Of a stretch of 64,000 nucleotides of DNA, positions 29,145-38,054 are shown one piece after another (the stretch's first letter is position 1; the number at the start of each line of letters is the position of its first letter). Position numbers and translations under genes: made by a program. The DNA lies in contig NZ_RBJB01000004.1 in NCBI RefSeq assembly GCF_003634635.1, positions 372,001 to 436,000 on the forward strand, in the 5' to 3' direction. The notes beneath the pieces are model-generated. The model did no database searches and was not told where the DNA came from. It was given only the letters and a program-made list of their open reading frames with translations. Source of the DNA: Marinobacter nauticus (GTDB lineage Bacteria > Pseudomonadota > Gammaproteobacteria > Pseudomonadales > Oleiphilaceae).

Positions 29145-29280
29145 AACCTGAGGCTCTCCCTATGGGGTTCGCCGCAGACTATACGGCGCCCGGGAGGTGG
29201 TCAAGCGCGGCTGTTGTGCGCATACTGGATGCAGGATTGTGTTCCCAACCCAATGTTCTGGATGATGTGGAGTCTTGCCT

Positions 29281-29946
29281 ATGGATGTTCAGCAGGCTGT
29301 TGTGTCACGCCGCTCGGTGCGGGACTTTCTGGATACCCCGGTGCCTGAAGCCACGCTTCGAACGGTAATCGAAACGGCGACCCGGTCGCCATCCGGAGGC
29401 AACCTGCAACCCTGGCATCTGCACGTCGTCACCGGCGATGCTCTGGCCCGACTCAAAGCCTTGATGCAGGAGAAGGTCAGCAAAGGTTTCAACGAAGTGC
29501 CGGAATACGAAATCTACCCACCAAAACTGCAATCGCCCTACCGCGACCGCCGGTTCGAAATCGGCGAACTCATGTACCGCCGGCTCGACATCCCCAGGGA
29601 AGACAAAGCCGCCCGCTTCGAATGGTTCAAACGCAACTTCGAATTCTTCGGCGCTCCGGTCGGCCTGTTCTGCACCGTCGACGACAACATGGGCCCGCCC
29701 CAGTGGTCCGATCTGGGCATGATCCTGCAAACTATCATGCTGTTGCTGCGCGCCGAAGGCCTGGACAGCTGCGCCCAGGAATCCTGGTCGGTGTACCCGA
29801 AAACCATCAGCGAATTCCTGGGCTTGCCCGAACACCGAAAAGTCTTCGCCGGCATGGCCATCGGCTACGCCAACCCCGACAGCCCGGTGAACCAGCTCAC
29901 CAGCCCAAGGGCACCGCTGTCGGAGAACGTCGAGTTTATCAGCTGA
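29281..29946 (+). CDS. Nitroreductase family flavoprotein
   Basis: A 221-residue FMN-dependent NAD(P)H oxidoreductase. FMN contacts are suggested by the N-terminal SRRSVRDF and by RSPSGGNLQPWHLHVV; the C-terminal half shows WSDLGMILQTIMLLLRAEGLDS and IGYANPDSPVN. The ATG at 29281 has a GGAG site upstream; a TTG at 29275 is an alternative. Substrate unknown. It ends 10 bases before the convergent nirD gene. Confidence 0.85.
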   Translation: MDVQQAVVSRRSVRDFLDTPVPEATLRTVIETATRSPSGGNLQPWHLHVVTGDALARLKALMQEKVSKGFNEVPEYEIYPPKLQSPYRDRRFEIGELMYRRLDIPREDKAARFEWFKRNFEFFGAPVGLFCTVDDNMGPPQWSDLGMILQTIMLLLRAEGLDSCAQESWSVYPKTISEFLGLPEHRKVFAGMAIGYANPDSPVNQLTSPRAPLSENVEFIS

Positions 29947-29956
29947 CAGGCGAACC

Positions 29957-30325
29957 TCAGGCGGCCACCGATGCCGCCTGAGCCACCTGCACTTCCAGCC
30001 GGATCCGGTTGCCGTCCAGCAACACCGGATAGACCTTCACCTGCACGCTCTCGTCTTCCAGACATTGCCCGCTGCGCAGATTGAAATGCTGCTTGTACAA
30101 CGGTGACGCCACCACCGGCTCACCGTTGATATCCCCGGTAATGCCTCGGGCCAACACGTTCGAGCCACTGAACGGATCGGTATGGCTGATGGCAAACAAT
30201 GCCGGCAGGCGGTGTGGCAGATAAAACACCGCCACCGGCCCGTCGTCGGTCCAAACCGCAATACCGGAATCAGCTACCAGATCGTCCACGGTGCACACAG
30301 CTTCCCAACAAGTCCGAGCTTTCAT
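29957..30325 (-). CDS. nirD: Nitrite reductase small subunit NirD
   Basis: A 122-residue Rieske-fold protein that partners NirB in assimilatory NADH-nitrite reductase. It has the NirD pattern ARGITGDINGEPVVASPLYKQHFNLRSGQCLED, in which the usual Rieske Cys/His cluster ligands are absent, as is normal for NirD. It is separated from nirB by 170 bases holding a large palindrome, longer than expected within such an operon. Confidence 0.92.
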   Translation of the reverse strand: MKARTCWEAVCTVDDLVADSGIAVWTDDGPVAVFYLPHRLPALFAISHTDPFSGSNVLARGITGDINGEPVVASPLYKQHFNLRSGQCLEDESVQVKVYPVLLDGNRIRLEVQVAQAASVAA

Positions 30326-30385
30326 AAATCGTTCTCCTCAATCCCAATGTCTTTAACTTGCCTATCTCACTCAAGTCTGTGAGCG

Positions 30386-30472
30386 CGGGGGCCGGGGTAA
30401 TTTTCTGGCAGGAAAAAAGATGTCTGAGCGAAGCGAGTTATTTTTTCCAGAAGAAAATTACCCCGGCCCCCG
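30386..30472. repeat. Large palindromic element between nirB and nirD
   Basis: Perfect 21-base arms (30386-30406 and 30452-30472; the left arm starts CGGGGGCCGGGG) enclose a second stem GGAAAAAA (30411-30418)/TTTTTTCC (30441-30448) and a loop containing GAGCGAAGCGAG. It fills most of the nirB-nirD gap. In RNA it would be a very stable hairpin with internal A/U tracts. It could be a bidirectional terminator, a processing site or one copy of a dispersed repeat. Confidence 0.8.
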
Positions 30473-30495
30473 TGCTCCGCCCCAAAACCAGAAGG

Positions 30496-33009
30496 CTACG
30501 AAGAAACCGCCTCCAGTTCCGGCCTACGCTGCCCCCGCTCCGAAGTCCAACGCTGCACCGGATCCTTCTGTTCCGGCGCATTCACAAACTCCCGGAACCG
30601 CTTACGCTTCTCCGAATCCTCCACGGCGGTCCTCCACTCGCACTGATAGGTATCCACCAGATCCGCCATATGCTGCTCCAGCTCCTCGCCAATGCCGAGG
30701 CTGTCCTCCAGCACCACCTGCTTCAGATACTCCAGGCCACCTTCCAGATTCTCCATCCAGACCGACGTCCGCTGCAGCCGGTCCGCCGTGCGCACATAGA
30801 ACATCACCACCCGGTCGATGGTGCGGATCAGCTCCTCATCCGACAGATCGGTGGCAAACAGATCCGCATGCCGCGGCCGCATCCCGCCATTGCCACACAC
30901 ATACAGGTTCCAGCCCTTCTCCGTGGCAATTACCCCGAAATCCTTGCTCTGGGCCTCCGCGCATTCACGGGTGCAGCCGGACACCGCCATCTTCACCTTG
31001 TGCGGCGCTCGCAGGCCCTTGTAGCGGTTCTCCAGGGTAATCGCCATGCCCACGCTGTCCTGCACGCCGTAGCGGCACCAGGTGCTGCCCACGCAGGACT
31101 TCACCGTGCGCAGGGACTTGCCGTAGGCGTGGCCGGTTTCAAAACCGGCGGCAATCAGCTTCTCCCAGATCTCCGGCAGTTCGCTCAGGGTGGCGCCGAA
31201 CAGATCCACCCGTTGCCCGCCGGTGATCTTGGTGTACAGATCGTACTCCCTGGCCACTTCGCCCAGCACAATCAGCTTTTCAGGGGTAATCTCGCCGCCC
31301 GGAATGCGTGGCACGATGGAGTAAGTGCCGTTCTTCTGCATGTTGGCCATGAAAGTGTCGTTGGTGTCCTGTAGCGGCACGTGGTCGGTGGCCAGAATAT
31401 GCTCGTTCCAGCAGGTGGCCAGAATGGAGCCCACCGTTGGCTTGCAGATGTCACAGCCCTGGCCCTTGCCGTATTGTTTGAGCAGACCCCGGAAGGTGCG
31501 GATACCGTTCACCTTCACCAGATGGAACAGTTCCTGTCGGGTGTAGGGGAAGTGTTCGCAAAGGTCGGTACACACCTCCACGCCGCGCTTTTCCAGCTCG
31601 CTGTCCACCACCTTCTTCAGTAAAGCCGCACAGCCGCCGCAACCGGTACTGGCCCTGGTTTCAGCCTTGACGCCGCCCAGATCGGTGCAGCCGGCGTCAA
31701 TGGCGCCAGATATATCGCCCTTGGTGACGTTGTGGCAGGAACAGATGGAGGCGGTGTCCGGCAGGGCGTCGGCCCCCAGGGCAGGCGCGCCTCCTTCGCT
31801 TTCCGGCAGAATCAGCGCCTCCGGGTTGGCTGGCAGCTCAATGCCATTGAGGGCGTACTGCAGCAGGGTATCGTAAGGGCCGTTGTCGCCTACCAGAATG
31901 GCGCCCAGCAGAGTCTTACCGTCCTGGCTCACCACCATGCGCCGGTAGTGGCCGGCCTGCTCATCGTGAAAACGGATATTGCGTGCACCCGGGGTCTGGC
32001 CGTGGGCATCGCCGATGGAGCCCACATCCACCCCCAGCAGCTTGAGCTTGGTGCTCATATCGGCACCGGTAAAGGCCGCGCCGGTGTCTTTGTTCAAAGC
32101 GGCCGACAGGGTGCGCGCCATGGTGTAACCCGGAGCCACCAGTCCGAAGATGCGATTGTTCCAGAGTGCGCATTCACCGATAGCGTGAATGTTCGGGTCT
32201 GAGGTGGTGCATTGATTGTTGACCACAATCCCGCCGCGTTCGCCCACCTCCAGGCCGCAGGCCCGGGCCAGGGTATCCTGGGGACGGATGCCAGCGGAAA
32301 ACACAATCAGATCGGTTTCCAGATGGCTGTCGTCGGCGAAGTTCATCCTCAGCCGCGCGTCGCTGCCCGGCACGATGGCGGTGGTGGCTTTCTCGGTGTG
32401 TACCTGCACGCCCAGATCTTCAATTTTCTGGCGCAACAGGGCGCCGCCCTGATCGTCCAGCTGCACAGGCATCAGGCGCGGGGCGAATTCCACCACATGG
32501 GCCTGCAGGCCCAGGCTTTTCAGGGCGTTTGCCGCTTCCAGCCCCAGTAGACCGCCGCCCACCACGACACCGGTTTTCGCTGACTGGGCACTGGCCTGAA
32601 TGGCATCCAGATCGTCCAGGGTTCGGTACACAAAGCAGCCATCCTGATCGTTGCCCTTAATGGGCGGTACGAACGGGTAGGAGCCGGTGGCCAGCACCAG
32701 TTGATCGTAGGTGTACTCCCCTTTTGGTGTCGTCAGCACGCGGCTGTTCCGGTCGATGGCGGTGACCGGCTCATTCAGGCGAAGATCAATGCCCTGGTCT
32801 GCGTACCAGTCTGCTGTGCCCATGGCGAGGTCCGCGTGAGTGGAACCGGTGAAGTACTCCGACAGATGCACCCGGTCGTAGGCCAGCTGCTTCTCTTCAC
32901 CGAACACGATCACCCGGTAGGTCTCGGCCGCCGGGGACTGGCTGAACTGTTCCAGGAAGTGATGGCCAACCATACCGTTGCCGATCACGATCAGGGTCTG
33001 TTTACTCAT
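30496..33009 (-). CDS. nirB: Assimilatory nitrite reductase large subunit NirB
   Basis: An 837-residue NAD(P)H-nitrite reductase that reduces nitrite to ammonium in the cytoplasm. Domains in order: FAD binding (VIGNGMVGHHF), NAD binding (GVVVGGGLLGLEAANAL), a BFD-like [2Fe-2S] domain (CSCHNVTKGD near 420, TGCGGC), the ferredoxin-like repeat, and the sirohaem/[4Fe-4S] site with Cys in CVGSTWC and CTRECA. Length and domain set are complete. It is preceded by a NirB-like FAD reductase gene after 27 bases and followed by nirD. Confidence 0.97.
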   Translation of the reverse strand: MSKQTLIVIGNGMVGHHFLEQFSQSPAAETYRVIVFGEEKQLAYDRVHLSEYFTGSTHADLAMGTADWYADQGIDLRLNEPVTAIDRNSRVLTTPKGEYTYDQLVLATGSYPFVPPIKGNDQDGCFVYRTLDDLDAIQASAQSAKTGVVVGGGLLGLEAANALKSLGLQAHVVEFAPRLMPVQLDDQGGALLRQKIEDLGVQVHTEKATTAIVPGSDARLRMNFADDSHLETDLIVFSAGIRPQDTLARACGLEVGERGGIVVNNQCTTSDPNIHAIGECALWNNRIFGLVAPGYTMARTLSAALNKDTGAAFTGADMSTKLKLLGVDVGSIGDAHGQTPGARNIRFHDEQAGHYRRMVVSQDGKTLLGAILVGDNGPYDTLLQYALNGIELPANPEALILPESEGGAPALGADALPDTASICSCHNVTKGDISGAIDAGCTDLGGVKAETRASTGCGGCAALLKKVVDSELEKRGVEVCTDLCEHFPYTRQELFHLVKVNGIRTFRGLLKQYGKGQGCDICKPTVGSILATCWNEHILATDHVPLQDTNDTFMANMQKNGTYSIVPRIPGGEITPEKLIVLGEVAREYDLYTKITGGQRVDLFGATLSELPEIWEKLIAAGFETGHAYGKSLRTVKSCVGSTWCRYGVQDSVGMAITLENRYKGLRAPHKVKMAVSGCTRECAEAQSKDFGVIATEKGWNLYVCGNGGMRPRHADLFATDLSDEELIRTIDRVVMFYVRTADRLQRTSVWMENLEGGLEYLKQVVLEDSLGIGEELEQHMADLVDTYQCEWRTAVEDSEKRKRFREFVNAPEQKDPVQRWTSERGQRRPELEAVSS

Positions 33010-33036
33010 CTTGCTGTCCTCTCTCTTGGCAGCCTA

Positions 33037-34266
33037 TCAGGCTGCTGCGTCGCAATAGGTTTTGCCGAAAGCGATGGTGTCCCTGTAGCGGGAGACATCG
33101 GCGCCGGAGCGAATCAGTTCGCTGTACCAGGGCCCGTTGGCGGTATCGCCCAGCAGGATGGCGCCGGCCAGCCGGTTGCAATCCAGCAGCAGTTGGCCGT
33201 AGACCGCCTGGGTTCGGTCCTGCCATTCAACAATTTCGGTCTGCTCGCCGGGGACTATCCGGCCACAGGAAAAAATGGGCAGATCGCTGATTTTCAGTCG
33301 GGTGGCGACTTCTCCGGGCTCAAATACTCTGGCTCCCGGCACCTGGCAAAGAAGCTGTGCCAGGATCCGGGCCTGCTCGTAACCGGGTTCGACCAGGCCA
33401 AAGGTGTGTTCCTGAAACTGACAGCACTCACCCAGTGCGTAGATATGCGGGTTGGACGTCATCAGGTTCGGAGTGACTCGAATACCCCGGTCACAGTTGA
33501 GGCCGGCGTCAGCTGCCAATCCCTTGTTGGGTTCAATACCGGTAGCAATAACCACCAGGTCCGTGGCCAGTACCGTGCCGTCACTCAGTTCCACGGCGCG
33601 GACCTGATTCCGACCGAGCAGGGAGACCGGCGAGGTGCCGGTTCGGATACTCACCCCCCGCTGCTGTAACTTCTGCTTCAGAATATCGCCAGCGATCGGG
33701 TTCAGCTGTCGGTTGAGCAGATGACCGCTGCGGTGCAGCACAGTAACGTCCATGCCCCGGGTCCTGAGCCCTTCGGCCGCCTCCAGGCCGAGAAAGCCTC
33801 CGCCGATGACCACGGCCCGACGGTGTGACTTTGCCTGCCGGATCAGCGTGCGGGTGTCGGCCAGGTCCCGGAAGTTCATCACGCCGTCAAGGTCTTCACC
33901 GGGGAGGCCAAGGCGGGAGGGCTGTGCTCCGGTGGCCAGCACCAGCGTGTGATAGGACTGGGTGCGACCACAGGCGGTTGTTACCTGGCGCTGGCCCGGA
34001 CTGATATGGGTGACAGGCTCATGCTGGTGCACCTCTATTCGGTGCTTGTGGAACCACTGCCAGGGTTTCAGTTCCAGATCGGTTTCCTGAATCTGATCGG
34101 CCAGCAATGACGACAACTGGATCCGGTTGTAGGCAGCGAAGGGCTCACCGTTAAACACCACAATGCGGCTGAACGGATGCCCCTGGGCTACCAGTTGCTC
34201 CAGCAGCCGCTGCGCGACCATGCCATGGCCGCAGATCACCAGTGGGTTATCCTGTGTGTGTTCCAT
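33037..34266 (-). CDS. NirB-like FAD/NAD(P)H oxidoreductase, putative nitrate reductase electron-transfer subunit
   Basis: A 409-residue protein homologous to the N-terminal half of NirB: FAD motif ICGHGMVAQRLLEQL, NAD motif VVIGGGFLGLEAAEGL, and VYALGECCQF-type second FAD site. It has no BFD, ferredoxin-like or sirohaem domain. Assimilatory nitrate reductases of the NasA type need such an NADH oxidoreductase (NasC in Klebsiella, NasB in Bacillus), and nasA here carries its own C-terminal [2Fe-2S] domain that could accept the electrons. The ATG at 34266 aligns with the NirB start; in-frame upstream starts (to 34380) fall inside the leader terminator region and are disfavoured. Confidence 0.8.
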   Translation of the reverse strand: MEHTQDNPLVICGHGMVAQRLLEQLVAQGHPFSRIVVFNGEPFAAYNRIQLSSLLADQIQETDLELKPWQWFHKHRIEVHQHEPVTHISPGQRQVTTACGRTQSYHTLVLATGAQPSRLGLPGEDLDGVMNFRDLADTRTLIRQAKSHRRAVVIGGGFLGLEAAEGLRTRGMDVTVLHRSGHLLNRQLNPIAGDILKQKLQQRGVSIRTGTSPVSLLGRNQVRAVELSDGTVLATDLVVIATGIEPNKGLAADAGLNCDRGIRVTPNLMTSNPHIYALGECCQFQEHTFGLVEPGYEQARILAQLLCQVPGARVFEPGEVATRLKISDLPIFSCGRIVPGEQTEIVEWQDRTQAVYGQLLLDCNRLAGAILLGDTANGPWYSELIRSGADVSRYRDTIAFGKTYCDAAA

Positions 34267-34289
34267 GGAACTGAGTGCCTCCAGCAACG

Positions 34290-34336
34290 AAAAAAGCCGG
34301 AGCATCATGCTCTCCGAAGAGAACAGATGGTCCGGC
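34290..34336 (-). terminator. Leader terminator upstream of the nas/nirBD operon
   Basis: On the minus strand an arm beginning GCCGGACCATC pairs with one ending GATGCTCCGGC (one mismatch), continued inward by TGTTCTC/GAGAGCA around a TTCG tetraloop, then followed by six U. It lies between the predicted start site (about 34400) and the coding start (34266), so it must be read through for expression. This is the attenuator expected for NasR control. Confidence 0.75.
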
Positions 34337-34386
34337 ACCAATGCCAACAACAATGATCTGATGGTCCGGCCTGATTCCATGGCCGG
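34334..34386 (-). promoter_or_regulatory. Candidate ANTAR (NasR) RNA hairpins in the nir leader
   Basis: Hairpin P2 at 34334-34345 reads GGC-ATTGGT-GCC on the minus strand: a six-base loop with A at position 1 and G at position 4, extended by two G-U pairs. Its 3' arm overlaps the 5' arm of the terminator, so the two exclude each other. A second hairpin at 34366-34386, CCGGCC-ATGGAATCA-GGCCGG, is a candidate P1, with A1 and G4 in a larger loop. ANTAR proteins bind two such hairpins (family knowledge). Confidence 0.6.
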
Positions 34387-34411
34387 GACAGTCGTCCTTG
34401 TCTAAGTGTTA

Positions 34412-34426
34412 GCGATCTCCGTGCCA
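34412..34426 (-). promoter_or_regulatory. Sigma-54 promoter of the nas/nirBD operon
   Basis: Minus-strand TGGCAC-GGAGA-TCGC matches the -24/-12 consensus TGGCAC-N5-TTGC, with GG and GC correctly spaced. The expected start is near 34400. A partial NtrC-type palindrome GCAC-N7-GGGC at 34522-34536 lies about 129 bases upstream of that start. Confidence 0.6.
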
Positions 34427-34612
34427 ACTTTTTCAGGCTTTATTATTCAATGGCTTAGGTGAGTCCGCTGAAGGAGTCCGGCTCGTGGGCATCAAAAGGG
34501 TGCCCCGGGATGGGGCGAAACGCACGATGATTGGGCCGGAATGACTGGCCTGTAAATTGCTGCAGTCCGGGTAGAAAGGAACCAACTGTGTACCGACACC
34601 AGGAGCTGCACC

Positions 34613-35911
34613 ATGAACACCAAACGCCATCCCCGTATGACCGCGACAGCGACTGCTGCGGAATTTCTGATGGCCTCCCGCCAGTGTGAGATCCGTAATC
34701 TGGAGTACTTTCTGCAGATGGGGCGGTTGGTGCAGAGCGTGGGCAATCTGGTCCATGGCCTGCAACGGGAGCGAGGCGCCACCAATCTTTATCTGGGGTC
34801 CGGTTGCCAACGCTTTGCCCGGGAACGTACCGCCATGGTCAAGGAAAACGAGCAGTTGGCCGCTACCTTCCGGCAGGCATTGGCAGACATTCAGGAGGAT
34901 CTCACCACCCATCCGGTCAGCAGCCCACTGCTCGGGCACATCGCCAGCGCCCTGCACAGCCTCGACCAACTGCCCGGGTTACGGCAGCGGGTGAATGACC
35001 AGGAGGCCAGTGTTTCGGAGGCCACGGAGTGGTTCTGCGACAGTATTCATCAACTGATTACGGTCGTTTTCGAAGCGGCAGAAACCGTGGCAGAGCCTTC
35101 GATTGCGGGACTGCTTGTGGCCATGGTGCATGTCATGAACGGAAAGGAATATTGTGGTCAGGAGCGGGCCGCAGGTTCCGCGGGGTTCTCCAGCGGACAC
35201 TTCGATAACGCACTGTCACGGCGCATGATGCACCTGGTTGAAGCGCAGGAGCGGTGTTTTGAGGTCTTTGTCGGCTTCGCCAGTGAGGAGAGCCTGTCGC
35301 TCTGGCAAGCCCTGCGCGCTCACCCGCGGGAACTGGAAATTGAGCGGATGCGACAGATGGCCGTTTCGGTCGGGCCCTATAAGTCTCTGGATAAAGACAT
35401 GGCCGACCGCTGGTTCAATCTGATGACAGAGCGCATGGACGATCTGAAGAAGATTGAGGATTCGGTTGAGAGCGCTTTCCACCATCGCTGTGTGGAGCGC
35501 TATACCGAAGCGCGTCACTCCCTGGCTCATCAGGAAACCCTGCTGGCCTCGCTGGAACAACGCCATGCCTCCACAACGCCCGTGCTGGTGGTTTGCGATA
35601 ACGGTGTAGAGGCCGGAGCTGCCGATGCGTGGGCCGGGGAAGGTGTCGGGCAGCAATCAGGCCGATCCATCTTTGACCTGGTCCAGGAACAGACCCGCCG
35701 CCTGCGCCAGATGTCTGAAGAATTGCAGAGTGCCAAAGAAGCTCTGGAAGATCGTCGTACCCAGGAAAAGGCCGTCTTGCTGTTGATGGAACACCGCAAC
35801 ATCAGCAATGACGAAGCCCACCGCCTGCTGCGAAAACTGGCCATGGACCAGGGCAAGCGACTGCCCGAAGTCGCCCGGGCACTGGTATCCATGGCAGGGG
35901 TCTTAAGCTGA
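34613..35911 (+). CDS. nasR: NIT-ANTAR nitrate-responsive antiterminator
   Basis: A 432-residue protein with an N-terminal NIT nitrate-sensing domain (about 40-300; it contains LVHGLQRERGATNLYLGS) and a C-terminal ANTAR RNA-binding domain (about 370-430; EKAVLLLMEHRNISNDEAHRLLRKLAMDQ). In Klebsiella, NasR binds nitrate or nitrite and stops termination in the nasF leader. Here it lies between the nir operon (divergent) and the nrt operon (convergent), and the leaders of four nitrate units in this window carry terminators. Start supported by AGGAG upstream. Confidence 0.9.
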   Translation: MNTKRHPRMTATATAAEFLMASRQCEIRNLEYFLQMGRLVQSVGNLVHGLQRERGATNLYLGSGCQRFARERTAMVKENEQLAATFRQALADIQEDLTTHPVSSPLLGHIASALHSLDQLPGLRQRVNDQEASVSEATEWFCDSIHQLITVVFEAAETVAEPSIAGLLVAMVHVMNGKEYCGQERAAGSAGFSSGHFDNALSRRMMHLVEAQERCFEVFVGFASEESLSLWQALRAHPRELEIERMRQMAVSVGPYKSLDKDMADRWFNLMTERMDDLKKIEDSVESAFHHRCVERYTEARHSLAHQETLLASLEQRHASTTPVLVVCDNGVEAGAADAWAGEGVGQQSGRSIFDLVQEQTRRLRQMSEELQSAKEALEDRRTQEKAVLLLMEHRNISNDEAHRLLRKLAMDQGKRLPEVARALVSMAGVLS

Positions 35912-35923
35912 TACTTGAACCAG

Positions 35924-35948
35924 GCCGGGACGGGGCGCCCCGCCCGGC
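35924..35948. terminator. GC-rich palindrome between nasR and the nrt ATPase gene
   Basis: GCCGGG-A-CGGGGC followed directly by GCCCCG-CCCGGC, a 12-bp self-complementary structure with a bulged A, between convergent stops at 35911 and 35955. Likely a bidirectional terminator; neither side has a clear T run. Confidence 0.5.
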
Positions 35949-35954
35949 ATAAAG

Positions 35955-36815
35955 TCAGGCCGAAGCTGAATGCTTGGCTGCCGGCGCCTCCGGTTTTGCA
36001 CTGCTGCCGCGGCGACTGTTCAGAGACTCCAGCTTGCGCTGCTTCTCGTACAGGAACGACAACACCTCCTGCCGGTAATGCACATATTTGGCATCATCCG
36101 CCAGGGCCACACGATTGCGAGGCCTTGGCAGATCAATGTGCAGATCCTCCCCCACCGTGGCGGCAGGCCCGTTGGTCATCATAATAATGCGGTCGGACAA
36201 CAGCACCGCCTCGTCCACATCGTGGGTAATCATGATCACGGTATTGTTCAGCTCCTGCTGAATTTCCATCAGCGAATCCTGCAAATGGGCCCGTGTCAGG
36301 GCATCCAGTGCCCCAAACGGCTCATCCATCAGCAACACACTGGGTTTCATGGCCAACGCCCGGGCGATGCCCACCCGCTGCGCCATCCCCCCGGAAATCT
36401 CGCCAGGCCGCTTGTTGGCGGCGTGGGCCATATTCACCAGTTCCAGGTTATGGGTAATCCAGTCCTTGCGCTCCTGCCGGGTCATCGACTTGCGAAACAC
36501 CTGCCGGACCGCCAGTTCCACGTTTTCATACACCGTTAACCAGGGCATCAGGGCATGATTCTGAAACACCACCGCCCGCTCGGGGCCGGGCGAATTTACC
36601 TCATGGCCATCCAGCACACAGCCACCCCTGGAGGCCTGCAGTAACCCGGCAACAATGTTCAACACCGTCGATTTTCCGCAGCCGGAATGGCCGATCAGTG
36701 AAACAAACTCCCCTTTTTGTATCTTCAGGTTGATGTTATCGAGAGCGATGAAGGGCCCTTTGGGCGTATCAAACGCCATCTCAACACCGGTTAGTTCTAA
36801 ATGTGGTTTACTCAT
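35955..36815 (-). CDS. nrtD: Nitrate ABC transporter ATP-binding protein
   Basis: A 286-residue ABC ATPase: Walker [10 protein letters not shown] near 52, Q-loop QNHALMPW, signature [14 protein letters not shown], Walker [13 protein letters not shown] and switch His in ITHDVDEA. The length matches the single-domain NrtD/NasD type and not NrtC, which has a fused solute-binding domain. Start 36815 ([10 protein letters not shown]) has GAGGTG upstream. It is the last gene of the transporter operon, separated from the permease gene by a 233-base gap filled by a palindrome array. Confidence 0.9.
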   Translation of the reverse strand: MSKPHLELTGVEMAFDTPKGPFIALDNINLKIQKGEFVSLIGHSGCGKSTVLNIVAGLLQASRGGCVLDGHEVNSPGPERAVVFQNHALMPWLTVYENVELAVRQVFRKSMTRQERKDWITHNLELVNMAHAANKRPGEISGGMAQRVGIARALAMKPSVLLMDEPFGALDALTRAHLQDSLMEIQQELNNTVIMITHDVDEAVLLSDRIIMMTNGPAATVGEDLHIDLPRPRNRVALADDAKYVHYRQEVLSFLYEKQRKLESLNSRRGSSAKPEAPAAKHSASA

Positions 36816-36840
36816 GGAATTCACCTCAAAAGCAAGCGGA

Positions 36841-37029
36841 GCGCCGGGAGGGTTACGCCTCCCGAAACCCTCAAAAACATGGATGTTTTTGCGGAGCGTA
36901 CATGGGTAAAACAGAGCGTTTGTGGAGCAAAGCTCCACGCGACGGTTTTACGACCGCAATCTGTGATTGCGGGCTGGACCCCATCGGGGTACTCGCCGCG
37001 TGTTTCGGGAGGCGTAACCCTCCCGGTGC
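36841..37029. repeat. Array of short hairpins bounded by inverted repeats, inside the nrt operon
   Basis: Outer arms of 28 bases (36841-36868 and 37002-37029) are inverted copies with one mismatch, and each is itself a hairpin (CGGGAGG-GTTACG-CCTCCCG or its complement). Between them lie four more perfect hairpins: CAAAAACAT-GG-ATGTTTTTG (36872-36891), GTGGAGC-AAA-GCTCCAC (36922-36938), CCGCAATC-TGT-GATTGCGG (36954-36972) and ACCCC-ATC-GGGGT (36978-36990). No convincing gene is present: frames in both directions are open but lack homology or start signals. It looks like a mobile or dispersed non-coding element that would fold into about six consecutive stems in the nrt mRNA. Confidence 0.8.
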
Positions 37030-37048
37030 GGCATGCTCCAGAACGGGA

Positions 37049-38041
37049 TCACTCATTCCAGGCCACCTTCCGCTGAATCAACAGCATGACCCGATCCAGC
37101 AAGAACCCGATAAACCCGATGGCCAGCACCGCCACCATAATCCGACTCAAAGACTGGCTACTGCCATTCTGGAACTCATCCCAGACAAACTTGCCCAGCC
37201 CCGGGCTTTGCGCCAGCATCTCGGCGGCAATCAGCACCATCCAGGCAATGCCCAGAGACACCCGCAAGCCGGTAAAGATCATCGGCACCGACGAAGGCAA
37301 AACCACCTTACGAACATGGGTCCAGAACGACAGCCGAAGTACCTGGGAGACGTTCAGCAGGTCGGGATTTACTGCTGCCACTCCAACGCTGGTGTTGATC
37401 AGTGTTGGCCAGAGACTGCACAGAGTGACCGTAATCATCGAGGTCAGGAACGACTTCTCGAACATTGGATCGTCACTGACATAGGTGGCCGATACCACCA
37501 TGGTCACAAGCGGCAGCCAGGCCAGCGGAGAGACCGGTTTGAAGATTTGTATCAGTGGGTTCACCGCAGCCTGGAAATACCGGTTGAGGCCAAACACGAT
37601 GCCCAGAGGCACTGCAATCAGCGACGCCAGGGCGAAACCGGCCAGTACGGTCAGCAGGCTGGTGACCACCTGGTCGAGAAAGGTGGGCGCTCCCGGGTAA
37701 TCCCGAATGCGGACGTCTGCCTCCGGGTTGTCGGCCAGAATGCGGGCATTACGCTCTTCCTGCATGGTAATGAATTTATCCGCCCGTTCCCGTTGGCTAA
37801 CATGCTCCTGCCACAGTTGTCCGGATTGTTCCCACACCTGCACCGGGCCGGGAAAGGCCCCCAGGGAGGTTTCCACCTGTGGCGCGGCCAGGTGCCAGAA
37901 GCCCAGGAAGACCAGAATACCAACCAGTGGTAACAGCAGCTGCTTGCCCTGGCTAAGCCATTCGCCCGGTTGTATACCGGAAAGTAGCTGGCGGCTGCCA
38001 CTGGCCATGGACTGACTGATTCTTGCGCTTAACGTCGTCAT
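37049..38041 (-). CDS. nrtB: Nitrate ABC transporter permease
   Basis: A 330-residue inner membrane permease with about seven hydrophobic segments and the EAA-type loop (VSPLAWLPLVTMVVS; LRVSLGIAWMVLIAAEML) typical of NrtB/TauC-like transporters. An extended region at about 65-130, rich in charged residues (RERADKFITMQEERNARILADNPEADV), precedes the core. It follows the solute-binding gene after 13 bases and precedes the ATPase gene across the palindrome array. Confidence 0.9.
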   Translation of the reverse strand: MTTLSARISQSMASGSRQLLSGIQPGEWLSQGKQLLLPLVGILVFLGFWHLAAPQVETSLGAFPGPVQVWEQSGQLWQEHVSQRERADKFITMQEERNARILADNPEADVRIRDYPGAPTFLDQVVTSLLTVLAGFALASLIAVPLGIVFGLNRYFQAAVNPLIQIFKPVSPLAWLPLVTMVVSATYVSDDPMFEKSFLTSMITVTLCSLWPTLINTSVGVAAVNPDLLNVSQVLRLSFWTHVRKVVLPSSVPMIFTGLRVSLGIAWMVLIAAEMLAQSPGLGKFVWDEFQNGSSQSLSRIMVAVLAIGFIGFLLDRVMLLIQRKVAWNE

Positions 38042-38054
38042 GTCTGGCCCTCCC

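Noticed and set aside
34267..34380. Extended start of the NirB-like reductase
   Set aside because: It would lie across the leader terminator and hairpins; the 34266 start aligns with the NirB N-terminus.
36871..37056. Small open frames in the palindrome array
   Set aside because: Open in both directions only because of the repeat composition; no start signal or family.
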